A stretch of 64,000 bases of DNA from positions 1,101,733 through 1,165,732 of the forward strand of contig NW_023998414.1 of assembly GCF_014805625.2 (NCBI RefSeq). Direction: 5' to 3'. The notes beneath the pieces are model-generated. The model was not told the DNA's origin, made no database searches, and saw only the letters and a program-made list of their open reading frames with translations. The translations under genes were made by a program, and so were the position numbers. Below are positions 39,491-51,920 of the stretch, piece after piece; the stretch's first letter is position 1; every line of letters starts with the position of its first letter. The stretch is from Glossina fuscipes (lineage: Eukaryota; Arthropoda; Insecta; Diptera; Glossinidae).

Positions 39491-39690
39491 AATCCGCCTA
39501 AGTCGCCGCGTAGGCAAGAGTCTCGACTAGCAACTTTTAATGGTCGTGGGTTCGAATCTCAAGTGCGGTAGAGTTTTTTAATAAAAGTCGATGCATGCTC
39601 AGATGCATACTAGTGCTTTAAGAGATTTAGCCCTTAGAATTTATCTCCCTAGCGGAATAAATAATAATAACAATAATAATAATAATAATA
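39491..39690 (+). mobile_element. tRNA-derived SINE, copy A, with (AAT)n tail
   Basis: The head carries a near-perfect Pol III B box (GGTTCGAATCT at 39549-39559) and a decayed A-box region (GTCGCCGCGTAGG). It is followed by a unique body (CAAGTGCGGTAGAGTTTT, then TACTAGTGCTTTAAG, then TTAGAATTTAT) and a tail of AATAATAATAAC repeats. The same modules recur in the same order at 62379-62622, which shows a retroposed family rather than a lone tRNA pseudogene. No target-site duplication was identified with certainty. Confidence 0.7.
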
Positions 39691-41428
39691 TGTTGCTGTG
39701 GACATGTGAAAAAAACATGTCTATATAATACATGTCAAAACTTTGAATGCGTTTAGCTTGGAACACAAGTTTTGAAAACGGACGGTACGCAGCATACACA
39801 ATCTTTGGTACAACATTTTTAAAGGAGCGAACTGCTTTCGATCGCGAACTGTGCCTCATCAGCGAAATGCTTGCCTAGCAATATTTCTAAAAGGTCTCAC
39901 GCAATTCTCTTACTGTGGGAATGTATATTGAATATGAGTGTTTTTGTCTTTTTCAACGAATTTGACGAATTTTTTTTCTTTCGGAGTTTCTCTGAGCCAA
40001 TGTTAGTTTTATTTTGCCGATCGAACGAACATTGTTAGGGAAAACTATAATTGAGAGAAAAATTACTTTTAATTAATAACTTCGTACATAGTGACTGGCC
40101 TTCAGGATAAGAAAAAAGCTTGAATAAGTTAACAAAGCAACTATTAATTGCATCAGTCTTCCTTTCATTCTCTTAATGCGTTTACATGTCTTAAATTTCA
40201 ATGTGAAGGGGAGAGAGACTTTTAAAAATGAATTATTTTTATTTAGCACTAGCAGAGATAGGGTCCGTTTTTATTGTGTCAATTATTTTTAATTGAGTTT
40301 TTAGTTGAATTTCAAAATCAACAAAAAAACAATTTGTTACAATTTTCAAGCATTTTTAGTTCACCGAAGACAAGAGATTGAATGTTTAATCGCGATATTA
40401 CGCTAGAAAAACAAGTTAAAATATATTTAGTTGAGGAAGTTCGGCCATTACATACCTTACACCACTCCTTCTAATAAAATGTTTTACGTTTTAGTATAAC
40501 ATAAATCATAATTTGTCACCTAATGAATACTGAAATGTATTTATGCGAATCTTTAGAGTGTGAGGGACCAACAACTAAACTCTGTGGTCATAAAATAGAA
40601 AAACCTAAGTATCTTGTTCACCTATGAAGGCTTATCTTTCAGGAGAACCCCTTAGACGGGAAGTCGCCATTAAAAATATATCTACTCAGTCTAAACGATC
40701 TAGCTATATGAATCATCTACATATGTACGTGACATATACAAAATTTTGATTTCTCTAAGAAGATTTCTATGATGCGAGAGATGATGATGATGACATTCCT
40801 ACCAAAACCTTCACGTCAGCGTAACATATGGACGGACAAGTGTAATTTGGGTAATTTGTAGATCAATGTCAAGATCTTCGGCGTGCTACATACATTCGCA
40901 CAAATGTAATGCAACCTGTACAAAAAAAAGCTATATACAGATACAGAGCAATATGGAAGAGATAGGATATTGAACAAGTTTTTAATTTTCTGTTGTTGTT
41001 GCGCTGTTGTGCGCTTTAAGCCAGTTGGCGTTGATTGTGAAACCAGTTATTATGTTATGTGTAATTGAAATTGAAATTTTCAAATATTTCCCTTATCCTT
41101 ATCAGCAATATTTTGAATATCATATTAATAATTAAATAATTGATTATTACGTTTTGTGCAGGCGAAGAAAGCGCCTTTTTCTTGCTTCCTAAACTCGTTT
41201 GTAATTAATTATGATGTATTTTGTAATTTGTAAATATTTGATTATAATTACATTAATTAAGTAATTTAATAATGATTTTAAAATTCACAATGTAAATTTA
41301 TGGATGAAATCTAACACCTGCAAATGAATATTAAAAATGAAAACAAACAAACAAACCCAACAAACATATCATAGATATTTATATCTAAGTAAATAAATTA
41401 TATAATGACATAAACAGACACACAAAAA

Positions 41429-41475
41429 TGTATGTATGCATGTATGTATGTATGTATGTATGTATGTATGTATGG
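41429..41475. repeat. (ATGT)n microsatellite
   Basis: Ten or more tandem ATGT units with one ATGC. Confidence 0.9.
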
Positions 41476-41706
41476 ACATACAAATGCCATTGGACATTGT
41501 ACGTTTGCCAAATATTATCATTTTTTATTTATTTATTGTTTTTTTTTCTTCTTGTTCTTTAAGTTGGCGCAAAGCCTGAGCTACAAGCGTTTTACGCAAC
41601 AACTAGTCACGTGGTTTGAAGTTGACAGGTGTCAGCTGAATTTTATACGCCTTCGAAAGCAAATATTTATGAAAAATATTCTATTCCATGGGCTGGTTTG
41701 AGATGT

Positions 41707-41736
41707 CCTCCTTGAGCCTCCTTGAGCCTCCTTGAC
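41707..41736. repeat. 10-bp tandem repeat CCTCCTTGAG x3
   Basis: Three tandem units, the last ending GAC. Diverged CCTCC sequence follows. Confidence 0.85.
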
Positions 41737-42531
41737 CCTCCTCCTTACTCCATTTTCAGCCGTACCTTGGCGTTTCTGATCGTCTAAATTCTTCGCACGA
41801 CAATCACTCACTTGAATTTTGTTTTACTTAGCTCTGTTGTTAAGTCAAGTTGAGCGTAGTGCGCGTAATCGGGACCAAAATAAAATCATTACTTATGTAA
41901 TAAATTTTAACAAATTCCACAAATTCTGGTACGCTAACGGAAGAGAGTAACTTGAAGGCAGTCGTAAGTCAATTCCCTCAAATGAATCGTATTTTGAAAG
42001 CTCTATAAATAGGACAAAAGGATATCTTTAATAATATGTACGCGTGAATTTGACGAATCGTGCTTGTATTACCCTAGAACACTATGTTTTTACTTACTAT
42101 CATAAAAATAATGCCAGATAATATTCTAAACACCACAATATATAACTAATTTAGGGGCAATTATCTCAAGCTGCAAGATTATTATCTTGTCACATATTTA
42201 TGCGAAGAATTGTAGCTATCCCTGTAAGCAATCATGATATTCCTCCCTATTCATATTTATGGTAATTAAAAGAGCATTGCACCAAAGTACCACCAGATAA
42301 CTTTATGAATTTTTTTTTTTACAGCGAAACGGAAAAAAAACAAAAAAAATTATATAAACTTTGAATGGATGTTTGGTGGTATAAGCTGATTTTTTTCCAA
42401 GGCTTATAAAGAGTTTTTTTTCTTTTTTCTTGTTTCTTTTTTTTTTTTTTTTTTTGCCTAATGTTTGTTTTTATTTGGTTTTCATAACTTTTGGGCGTAA
42501 AGCAAAAACTAATAAAATATAAATTTATTAT

Positions 42532-42537
<6 letters not shown>

Positions 42538-42569
<32 letters not shown>

Positions 42570-42570
42570 T
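42538..42570. repeat. (CT)n microsatellite
   Basis: Pure CT run. Confidence 0.9.
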
Positions 42571-43224
42571 TCCTTCAAAAACGAGATAAAAAAAAAAAGA
42601 AGTAAACAAACAAGAATTTTTTAATCCACTTTTAGTGTTTTGTGCTAGTTTTTCATTACAAATGTAAATCTTTTTTATATACCAAAGGTAAACAAAACTG
42701 GATTTATTTAGTCTGCAAATATAGATTTTCCGTAGGTAATTACAAAATATTTGTATATATTCACCACATAAGGATTGAGTTGTATTTATTTTATCGAAAC
42801 GCTTGACGATGATTCTTGATTGCTGTGAAATTTTGAATCGATTTGAAAATGGCCCTTATATCTGTTTGAATAAATAGGTATGGTAAACGTTTGCTCGGTT
42901 ATAGGAAAAAATGTTATTCGTTTCAAATTTTTGGCAACAACTTCCAAGAACCTTCGTATTGGAAACGGATCAAATCAGGCAAAGGATACATTTTTGTGCT
43001 TAGCTAGAAAACATCAGACGTGAAACGATAGAAGTTCCCAAATGTATTTTACAGACTATCCCTACCGTGCTTGTATAAAAACCAATGCCAATGTTCGATC
43101 GGGGACGATTTTTCCTTTTTCCCTTAAAATAAAAAACTCGGTCGTAGAGCCAAATATAATTTTCTTATTCATTCTATCGATAAACGCGAAGAGTGGAGAA
43201 GTGCGGATTAGAAAAACTATTAAC

Positions 43225-43330
43225 TCAAAGCTGATTTAGTTTAGTCTATTTGTCCATCCGTCTGCGACATGTAGTGCGTTGTTGCAATTATTGCTCGCAA
43301 TAACTGAGGTAAAATTTTTCCATACATTTT
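43225..43330 (-). repeat. Short reversed Helitron-like fragment
   Basis: On the plus strand AGTCTATTTGTCCATCCGTC is the reverse complement of the GACGGATGGACAAATAGACT core. It resembles GTCCGTCTATTTGTCC in the 7377 copy. Other landmarks are lost. Confidence 0.35.
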
Positions 43331-43470
43331 TCAACTGAAGGTCTCTAAGGATTAAGAAGAGAGCCCGTGAAAAGTTACATCAATCTATTGCATTATAAAA
43401 TGTTCGCTCTTTCGACAAATCATATTGCAATGGCTATCAATTTTAAGCTTTGTTTCGCATTTCACATTAT

Positions 43471-43533
43471 CTCTTCTTCTTCTTCACCATCATCATCATC
43501 TTCTTCTTCTTCTTCTTCTTCTTCTTCTTCTTG
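43471..43533. repeat. (CTT)n/(CAT)n compound repeat
   Basis: CTT units, a short CAT block, then ten or more CTT units. Confidence 0.9.
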
Positions 43534-43576
43534 CTGAATCATTTTAAAGACTTGATATTATCATGTTGAACATGAG

Positions 43577-43656
43577 GTGGTCGTATAGTCTAGCAGTTGT
43601 TACGATGTCCAGCAATAATACCAGCGAGAGGGAGAGAGTCAGGTTCAATCTTTGAT
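43577..43656 (+). mobile_element. tRNA-like remnant resembling an Asp/Glu-type head
   Basis: The stretch reads GGTCGTATAGTCTAGCAGTT, very like the D-arm region of tRNAs of the Asp/Glu type. It is followed about 35 bases later by AGGTTCAATC, a B box with one base apparently missing. The anticodon arm cannot be folded convincingly. It is consistent with a decayed tRNA-derived SINE. Confidence 0.4.
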
Positions 43657-46600
43657 TTTGTAAGCCAACCATAACTTTTACTTTATTAAATATGGGAGAA
43701 ATGTGGAATCAAGCGCTGGCTGACTGTCCTCCCCGACCATACACACACATGATTTTCTTTATTGTATTCTTAAGTTTTTGCAAGTATTATGATCACATAT
43801 CTGCTCACAATTTCGCCAATAGTTCGCCGTCCTCCTTTCCGTTTTAAATTTATGCGATTCGCCTAACAAGTGAATAAAATTTTTCACTATTTTTTTTTTT
43901 CTTTTCTATATAAAACACTTTGCCGCCATCTGATTGATGATGATCTTCTTCGACTATTTATGAGAAATTTCTCGAAGCAATAACAAGGATTTAAAGGCGG
44001 TTTGCATTCGTCTTTTCTTTTTCGTCTGTCGAATAATATTATGACATTAAACTGATATCATTACATTAATGACAACTGCTTTCTTTTAACTACAATTTCT
44101 GTGGTTGTATGTTTTGTTTCTTTATGTAGAGTTGCAAAGAAAAAGACATAAATTAAAATCAACTTAAGACACAAACGGAGAGGAACACGACGCAGTCGTA
44201 TAGAAGAGGGAAATAAATTGCTAACCAACCGACAAACAGTCAAATTAACAAACTGATGACAAACACTTACAAGAAACAACGAAAACATCATTAAAAAAAA
44301 AAAAAAAAAAAAAATCTAATTAGACTGCAACATATACGAGTGAACTGTGTGAGGTCTTCAGTTACGAATGCACAAAGTGATAGTCATTCTATGATATTCG
44401 TTCATTAGTTTGTTTGTTTGTTTGTTAGCTTTTTGCCACAATTTTTCGTTAATTTAAGAATTTAATGAAACGCAAAAACATTTTCAAACATTAGTTTTCT
44501 GGTTATTACTGAAATTGCTACAACTGTCTATGAATGAAACGAAATTACATTATTAGTATAGTTAAGGAAGGAAAAAAAAAAAAAAAAACAACAGCAGAAG
44601 CAAATGAAGACGATACTCTCTGATGCATGTTTTAGGCAACATGTGTGTTCTTAAGATTTTTTTTTTTTTTTTTTTTTTAATTAGAAAATATACAAAAAAA
44701 AAATAAATAAATAAATATACTCGATGTGTGTCTAATGTGCTCCTTTAGTCCGCATTGTGGCAATGGATCAATTGCTTGCTGTTCTTATTATTTAGTTTAT
44801 GCCATAATTTTTTTTTTATTTTTATTTTTTTTTGTTTATTGCATGTTTGATTATTCATGTAAATTTCTGCATTTAAATTGGACATGTATGAAAAATAAAT
44901 ACCGTTTCAGAAAGTGACTTTGTTTGAATGCTTCGAATTGATCCGGGTCGCTTCATAGTTGACTCGAAACGAAAGGGACCAATAACTTTCACAATATAAG
45001 TCTCCGATTGAAATAAAAATAGAAATCAATAAATTGAAATGTTCGATCGAGTTAAGAAAGGCCATTTACGAAATACTCAATACTAGTTCGCCTAATACGC
45101 ATCTATCCTCATCGGAGAATGTCAAAAATTACAACTTATTGCTGGTACAAAGGCTCACTTGAAAGAAGTTCGCTAAATAGACACCGAGTTAGTCGAAACT
45201 CGCCGCAATAGATTTATGAAAATTAGAAATTGCTGCCCTTAAGTCATAAAGTCTCTTACATTCTATACAAATTATCGTGTCGTTACCAATGTAACGGTGT
45301 GAGTCGATTTTCCAAGAAAAAAATTTTTTCAAAAAAAAAGACAAATCAAAGGCACTATCAAGATCGTTTTTTGCCTTGCACCCCATGCACTTCAGGCGAC
45401 TCTCGAAAAGTTTAACAACAATTGCCAGCATGTTAGCGGAGAAACGGATTAGTCGCGAAACGAAGATGTCACGATCAATTTAGATAACGGTAATTTACAT
45501 GCAAAAGCTTATGTAAGCAGTGTTTTTGCCTATGGCAAGAGAGAGGTTCGAGTCGAGTGGGTTGAATCGTACTATTCGAGCGAACGAAGCCAGGAGCTGT
45601 TTAAACATAAATTCCTGCATATAATTTGTAAATAGATCTCCTAAGAATTGTATATAAAACCTGGACTATATGAAAAATTACAATTCAACAAACGTACAAA
45701 CTCAATCCGAAACGAACTCAACGAAAAGGATACTAAAGACGATTTACGTTACAGTATTGTATTATTGTGTGGACATCTGCGCACCGTGACCGGAAACGTA
45801 TGCTATACGAACTACATGTTGGATAAGAATATAACAAATTTGTTCAGATGTATATAATATCAGGAAGAACTTAATGCGGAGCCATATTTTTCATTCCATT
45901 GTCTTGATTTTTGGTACATTTTTGGCGGAATGTACTATGCAGGCATGCTTTCACCCAGTAAGCGCTCCGAGAAGAGTTGATATATACAATTTGTTAATAA
46001 CTTTAGTGTATGGGACTTCGTCGAATGCTTTTGTTAGATTTAGAGCGAGACAAAAAACACAGCTGCTATAAACATTGATGTTAGCCCCAAATGAACTACG
46101 TGACGGAGAAGAAGAAGTCTCGAGGTGCAATGTTCAGGCTGAAAGACGAAGTGGGCATCTTGTCGGGCATTATTAATATGCAAGAATGAATCAACTTGTT
46201 CCTTCCTTGATGTGCTTCGTGACTTTGAAGAGACAGGATGGTTATGATATAAAAAACGAGCCCCGCTTAGGAATGTGTCTTATTCGAGCTATTTTCTACT
46301 CCTTGGAAGAATATTTGGAAATCATTAGTAATCTATTCACGACCTGTAATAGATGGTTAGATATGTAGCGAAATAACAAGTTCATAAGTTTGATAGATCG
46401 CTCCATCAAATCCAACCAAGGTAGATGTTATTTTACGGACAGTACTATAAAGACTGTTTTCGTCCACGGTCTGGAATGAGGGAAGAGAAATCTCTATCTC
46501 TAAAATTATTGAAAAATGATGGATGACTTTGCACAAAAAAAAATCCATTAATTGGATTTATATCCATTTTATGAGGGTCACAAACAAATACTATCTCCCA

Positions 46601-47159
46601 ATATATCTTTAACATGGAACATGTGCCACATTTCGTTAAAATTAATATTTTCAAAGAGTTAGCACACTCTTGATTCCTTCCCTTTCCCATTACATACTGC
46701 ATCGCATTACATAACTTACAATAGATTCTCGAGTCAACAGCTGGGGGATGTTCCATACAAGATATTATCGAAATGGGCTCAGTTAAGAGTACGATTAACA
46801 GATGAATATTTCGAATCGGGCATGAGATATAGAGAAGTGTTATGCAATATACTGATTAGAAGTTCAAGTCCGCTTTCCATGCAATTTGAGAGTAATTTTT
46901 TTAATTCCTTTTTCTTTTTTTTTTTTTTTTTTTTCAAAAGCATTCCAAAACATTTCCTTTTAATTAATACTTAAATAATTGGAATCTTCTCTGAAACTTT
47001 TGCATCCTAGTCTCTTAAAATTTTCTGCTAACTTATCACTTTTTCCGTTTGCCTTTTCTTAGCTTAAGCGCAGGAAAAGATTTCGTACAATAGCAATAAA
47101 TATTTCAAACTCTACTTAAAACTCAATTAAATTCTTTTTCCAAATACAAACGCACATAC

Positions 47160-47166
47160 ACATGCA

Positions 47167-47206
<40 letters not shown>

Positions 47207-47210
47207 CATC
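47160..47210. repeat. (CA)n microsatellite
   Basis: CA run with CGCA interruption. Confidence 0.9.
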
Positions 47211-47571
47211 GTATTATTTATATATGTGTTAACTTTTTATATAATGTCATTATTTCAACGTATGTTCTACACGCTTCCACTTTGTATCCATATAAATATT
47301 CTACGCAATTTTAAAACTTTTTACGATAGCATAGAACCACCCACGTTACTCGGGTTGAAAATCAAAAAAAAAAAAAAAAAAAAAAAAAAACGAAAAACGA
47401 AAAAGACAACCGGTCCAGTAAATGACGAACTCATGCGTTAACAAAAGCACAATGGAATCACCACAAATTACCAGGAGAGAGAAATAGAATTTAAAAATTT
47501 TGTAACTGTAGTGGGTTGACACTCACACGCATAAAAATAAGCACACATGCACACGCACACACACACCTACA

Positions 47572-47605
<34 letters not shown>

Positions 47606-47859
47606 GATGAAAAAACACACGCACACGCACATTTAAGTACTCGCTATAGATCGCTTTGAGTTAGTGTATAAAATACAATCAACGAATAATACAAAAGACC
47701 AAGTGTCAACTGTTTAATGTGCTGTCTTGTGTTACACACTCTCTGACCACAATTCCCGACCACTTCTAACTGAACTGAGTTGAAGCGGAGTGAATAATCG
47801 TAATCATGTTTTGCTAGAGAAGGGGCACAAAACGTTGCAACCATACCAGCCATTAATAT

Positions 47860-47980
47860 AACGTTTGTCTGTTTGTTTGTTTGTTTGTTTGTTTGTTTAT
47901 TTGATTGTCTGTTTGTATATATATATATATATATACAATATATATATATATATATATATGTACATATGTATATATGTACA
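47860..47980. repeat. (GTTT)n then (TA)n repeat
   Basis: About eight GTTT units lead into two TA blocks separated by CAATA. Confidence 0.9.
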
Positions 47981-48596
47981 TTTTTGTTAGTATGTCAACC
48001 GTTTTTCTAAATAAACGACGACCCATTACAGCCAACTTGATAAGTGATTCTTTTTTTTTTTTTTTTTGTCTACCATTTTTATCCGTTGCCATTGGTGCTG
48101 TTGTCGCAACATTAAATAGAGAAATATAGAAAGGAATGTGGTCTCGTTCGCAAATAAAAATAAAAAAAAAAAAGAGAAGAAAAATAGAAAAACAAAACAT
48201 AAACGTCCTATTGAATACAGTAAACAAGATGCAGTATGAAAAATGTTACAATTCGTTAGTGCTTCAGTTATTTTTTTTTTTTTTTGTTTCTTCTTCTTTT
48301 TCCCTCTTTACTTTTGTTTAAATATTTGATGCAGTGTCTGTTTTGCATTATTACCCAATGTCCAGTAAACTTTTTAAATCAATTCACTGATGATTATTTT
48401 CCTAATTTGTTTTTCGTTCATATGAAATTAGAATTGAAACCAGACGTGAGACCAAGAATTAGAAACGAAATTAAAGCATTTATGTTGCTATCTAACTTTG
48501 ACGCTTCTGTTCCTTATCGAATCATATGCAAAAAATACTCCATAGCTATTTTGTTGGATATTTTAAATCGGATATAGAGGAATTAGATGGACCAGT

Positions 48597-48632
<36 letters not shown>

Positions 48633-48633
48633 G
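48597..48633. repeat. (CAT)n repeat
   Basis: Twelve uninterrupted CAT/ATC units outside any recognised gene. Confidence 0.9.
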
Positions 48634-49255
48634 TTGCTTACTAAAGATCATCAAATATTTTGGCGAGAGCTTTCGACGGTAACGTTCCCAGTAAGTGCAA
48701 AATGATCAGCGCCTTTGGCGACAATATATCCACATATCCACATATGGCGAAGGGAAAATAGAATGAATGCGAAAAAATTAATTCAAATTACTCTCATGCT
48801 CCGTCAAAAAAGAAGAAGAAAGAAACTATTCGAACAATAAAGGCGAACGCAAAAATTGCGAAGGAAATAAATAAAAAGACAGTCTCGTTTTATATTAACA
48901 CCGGACTCCTTGCGGCAGCTGAAACCATCCATACCCTGTTTAATGAAAAGCAAAGAGTTGCTCAAAATGGTCATTGCCCGCAGGCTCGAATTCTACGTTG
49001 CTAGTGGTAGTTTTTTTATCACCGAGTAAGACAATTATATTCGGTCGTGATCGAATCTTATGCACCCATCACTGTTGTCCTAAAAAAGACAAGAAAAGGG
49101 ATATGACTACATTTTTATGGTCTGTAATATGGGGGTGGACGCGGCTGATTTTCTCTATTATTCGAAATAAAAGCTTTTTCTTGTATAGGTGTGTGAACGT
49201 TATAGGCGTGACATTGGGAAAGTTTACGTAGCGTCTCACTTTCTACTCTGCAGTT

Positions 49256-49256
49256 T

Positions 49257-49345
<89 letters not shown>
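49256..49345. repeat. (CT)n/(CTTT)n repeat
   Basis: CT run, a TTTC block, then a second CT run. It yields false Ser/Leu frames. Confidence 0.9.
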
Positions 49346-49346
<1 letters not shown>

Positions 49347-49904
49347 CATCTCACTCATTACACTAATTAAACTCAGCTTGGATTACATACAGAGTTACAG
49401 TTCGCGCATTCCTCTTTCTATAAAGATATTCATGAAGAATAGAGCGTTTATATGAGAGCAAAGCATAATTGTTAATATTCTTTAGATAAAGATAAGTGAA
49501 GAATTATTGCCGTGAAGTTAGCCCACCGTATGTAGCCCACAGTTTTGCCTTTGATAAAAGATTGGCTATATTCGCACTTGGTTCGTGTCTCTGCTAAGAT
49601 AATTAACAATTAAACGATATTAAAACAAGTAAGAAAATTATATACAGCGGTGGTCGAATTTCGCATACTCACCACTATGCTTTTCGCATTCCACTCTCCA
49701 AGTATTTCTTTTTTTTTTGATACCCATATCGCTGGTATTATTACAAAATAAATTTTTCATATTAATATTAACGCCTTTTTAGGCAGATAATATATTTAAT
49801 ATAGTTCCAAGTATTCGATCTTGTTTGCGTGATGATAAATAAGCGTAAAATTTCAAAAAATTTAAAAAAAAACATAATAATTTAGTTAGTCGTAACTTTG
49901 TATA

Positions 49905-50142
49905 GTCATGGCCGATTGATTCCATGTGGAAAATTTCAGACTTCTAACTAGGTCGATATCGTTATTATTGCGACCAGGAGAGTGCCAACAACACGCACCA
50001 TTTAGACGGACAGGCATCAATCAAATCAACTCAGAATTTCACCTGAGTTTAAAGCTACCTTTTGGATGTTTACATATATTTTGGGGAAAAAAACAAAATT
50101 AGTATACGGCCATCTTGCAGTGGAGGGTATAAAAATAACAAA
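49905..50142 (+). repeat. Helitron-like fragment with intact 3' landmark
   Basis: TTAGACGGACAGGCAT, AATCAACTCAG, CTTTTGGATGTTTACA and the end TTGCAGTGGAGGGTATAAAA follow one another. This is the best-preserved 3' half of the family in the window and the closest to the INE-1/DINE-1 layout. Confidence 0.55.
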
Positions 50143-50537
50143 ATGATCAGAAGAACTAAATAAAAAATGGAAAATGCAAGCATCAATAAACAGAAGACAT
50201 CGTACATCGTGATGTTATAAAAAATTCAAAAATAAAGTTTATTGTTACTATTTATCATGTATGTAGCAGAAAGTTGGATTATACAAGGCGTGCTACGAAA
50301 AATTTGAATGACTTTACTCAAATGCAGATTTTTAATATGTTTTATGGTAAGACCTATCAAAAAAATCGAACATCGCCAAAATCGTCCCAATATGCCATTA
50401 AAACGTATAAAAATACATAGAACATATTTTATGCATTTATAATGCAATTTGCTTTCTCTCTTTTTCTCTCTCGCTCTCTCTTTTTTATATTTATAATATT
50501 TTGGTAACCGAATTGCCAGCAATCAAATATTAGTAGT

Positions 50538-50606
50538 GGTGGGGCAATAGGCCAAGAAAACTTGCTGCCGGTCGCGTACACCGCGACAGCACGGGTTCAA
50601 AACTAG
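50538..50606 (+). mobile_element. tRNA-like remnant with a strong internal hairpin
   Basis: An A-box-like TGGGGCAATAGG (50540-50551) and a B-box-like GGTTCAAAACT (50594-50604) flank a GC-rich segment with a perfect 6-bp stem, GTCGCG/CGCGAC. The B-box variant is the same GGTTCAAAACT seen at 26996, hinting at a common family, but the rest is unlike it. Confidence 0.4.
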
Positions 50607-50904
50607 AATAAAATGATCGATGATCGATAATATTGCCTTACATAAGAGTAGTACCTTTACATTTTGGTTTTTTTCCCCACATTAAAATGCTCCTTAATAT
50701 ATGTGAAAATAATGTAAAAAAAAATGTTGAAGAAAAATAGGAGAGGAGTCTACCTACCTATGCTACCCATGCACGCAATTCATTTACTGCCCTACGTATG
50801 TATGCGTATAGATATGGATAATAATGCCTGGACTGATAGGTTGCAGGGATCTTTAGACCTTTTTTTTACCAAAAATCTCAACTTGAGTAAATTCGTGTCT
50901 TACG

Positions 50905-50935
<31 letters not shown>

Positions 50936-51531
50936 GGTGAATATGTTAGGGACAATTTTAGCAGTAAAAAAAAAAAAGAAAAGAAGAAGCAATTTAGGTT
51001 TTCGTGATAGGTTTCCGCCTATTTGTTACGCCGTTGTAACGCTACTGAAAATGCTTATTATAACTCGACTTGTGAACGTTGCATTCTTTCAGCGTGCATG
51101 AGAGTTAATTGAAATAAGTTTTAAGTTTTCTGATTTTATGATTGCATTTTGTTTGTGTGTGTGCTTGGCTTCCTAATATTTCTTAATTGTAATACGATAA
51201 TTGTGGTTGTTTTGTGTGTGTTTTGTTTATTCTTCGCGATAAACCGTAATTTACTGAAGACATTTTTAGCGATAAACAAAATCTTAAAAAAAAAGTATAG
51301 GCTATCGTCATGTCGATGAGAAATTACCGCATTAGACGCATTGGTGTGAAATATTTAATTGCCGGTTTTCTTCGGTTTACGTGTTATATGCGGCCACTTC
51401 ATATGCATTCGTAGTTGTCCAATGAAACTGAAATATAATTTCTTGCACAAGTCAAGCCTGAAAGTCATCGTAGCACGGAGCACAATAATTAAATAGTTAT
51501 GCAAATTCTAATGCCTTGCCATCATTGGATA

Positions 51532-51629
51532 AAATGCACTCTACACTCATATTCCTCGCCATAGATATACTAAAATATGTATCAAGCCTCGTATGATGAT
51601 CAAATGCACTCTACACTCATATTCCTCGC
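51532..51629. repeat. 28-bp direct repeat, period 70
   Basis: AAATGCACTCTACACTCATA and the following bases to CTCGC occur at 51532-51559 and again, identical, at 51602-51629. The spacer is not repeated. Confidence 0.9.
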
Positions 51630-51887
51630 TATATGGCCTAAATGTATGTACTGACCGATTGGGGTGCACTTCTTCATGCCGTGCAAATGAAATATCAGTG
51701 AACGCTAGTTTAGATATCAATTTTCTCTTGCCTTTACAATCAAGTCTCGTATATTTCAAGTTAAAAGCAAAATTAAGGCATTCGTTTGTAAAACAACAAG
51801 AACAACTTTTGTAGGTTATTATCTGTACTCGTAGCTACTGGATAATTAGTCCTACACAATATTACCATTAAAAGCAACAAAAATAAT

Positions 51888-51920
51888 CGAACAACCGAAC
51901 AACCGAACAACCGAACAACT
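51888..51920. repeat. 8-bp tandem repeat CGAACAAC x4
   Basis: Four tandem CGAACAAC units. Confidence 0.85.

Noticed and set aside
45189..45431. Minus-strand frame with CMGC and CIEC resembling zinc-binding pairs
   Set aside because: Spacing does not fit a known zinc finger and the rest lacks family signature residues.
46445..46756. 103-residue minus-strand frame suspected to be a retroelement fragment
   Set aside because: No reverse transcriptase, gag knuckle or integrase motif is visible.
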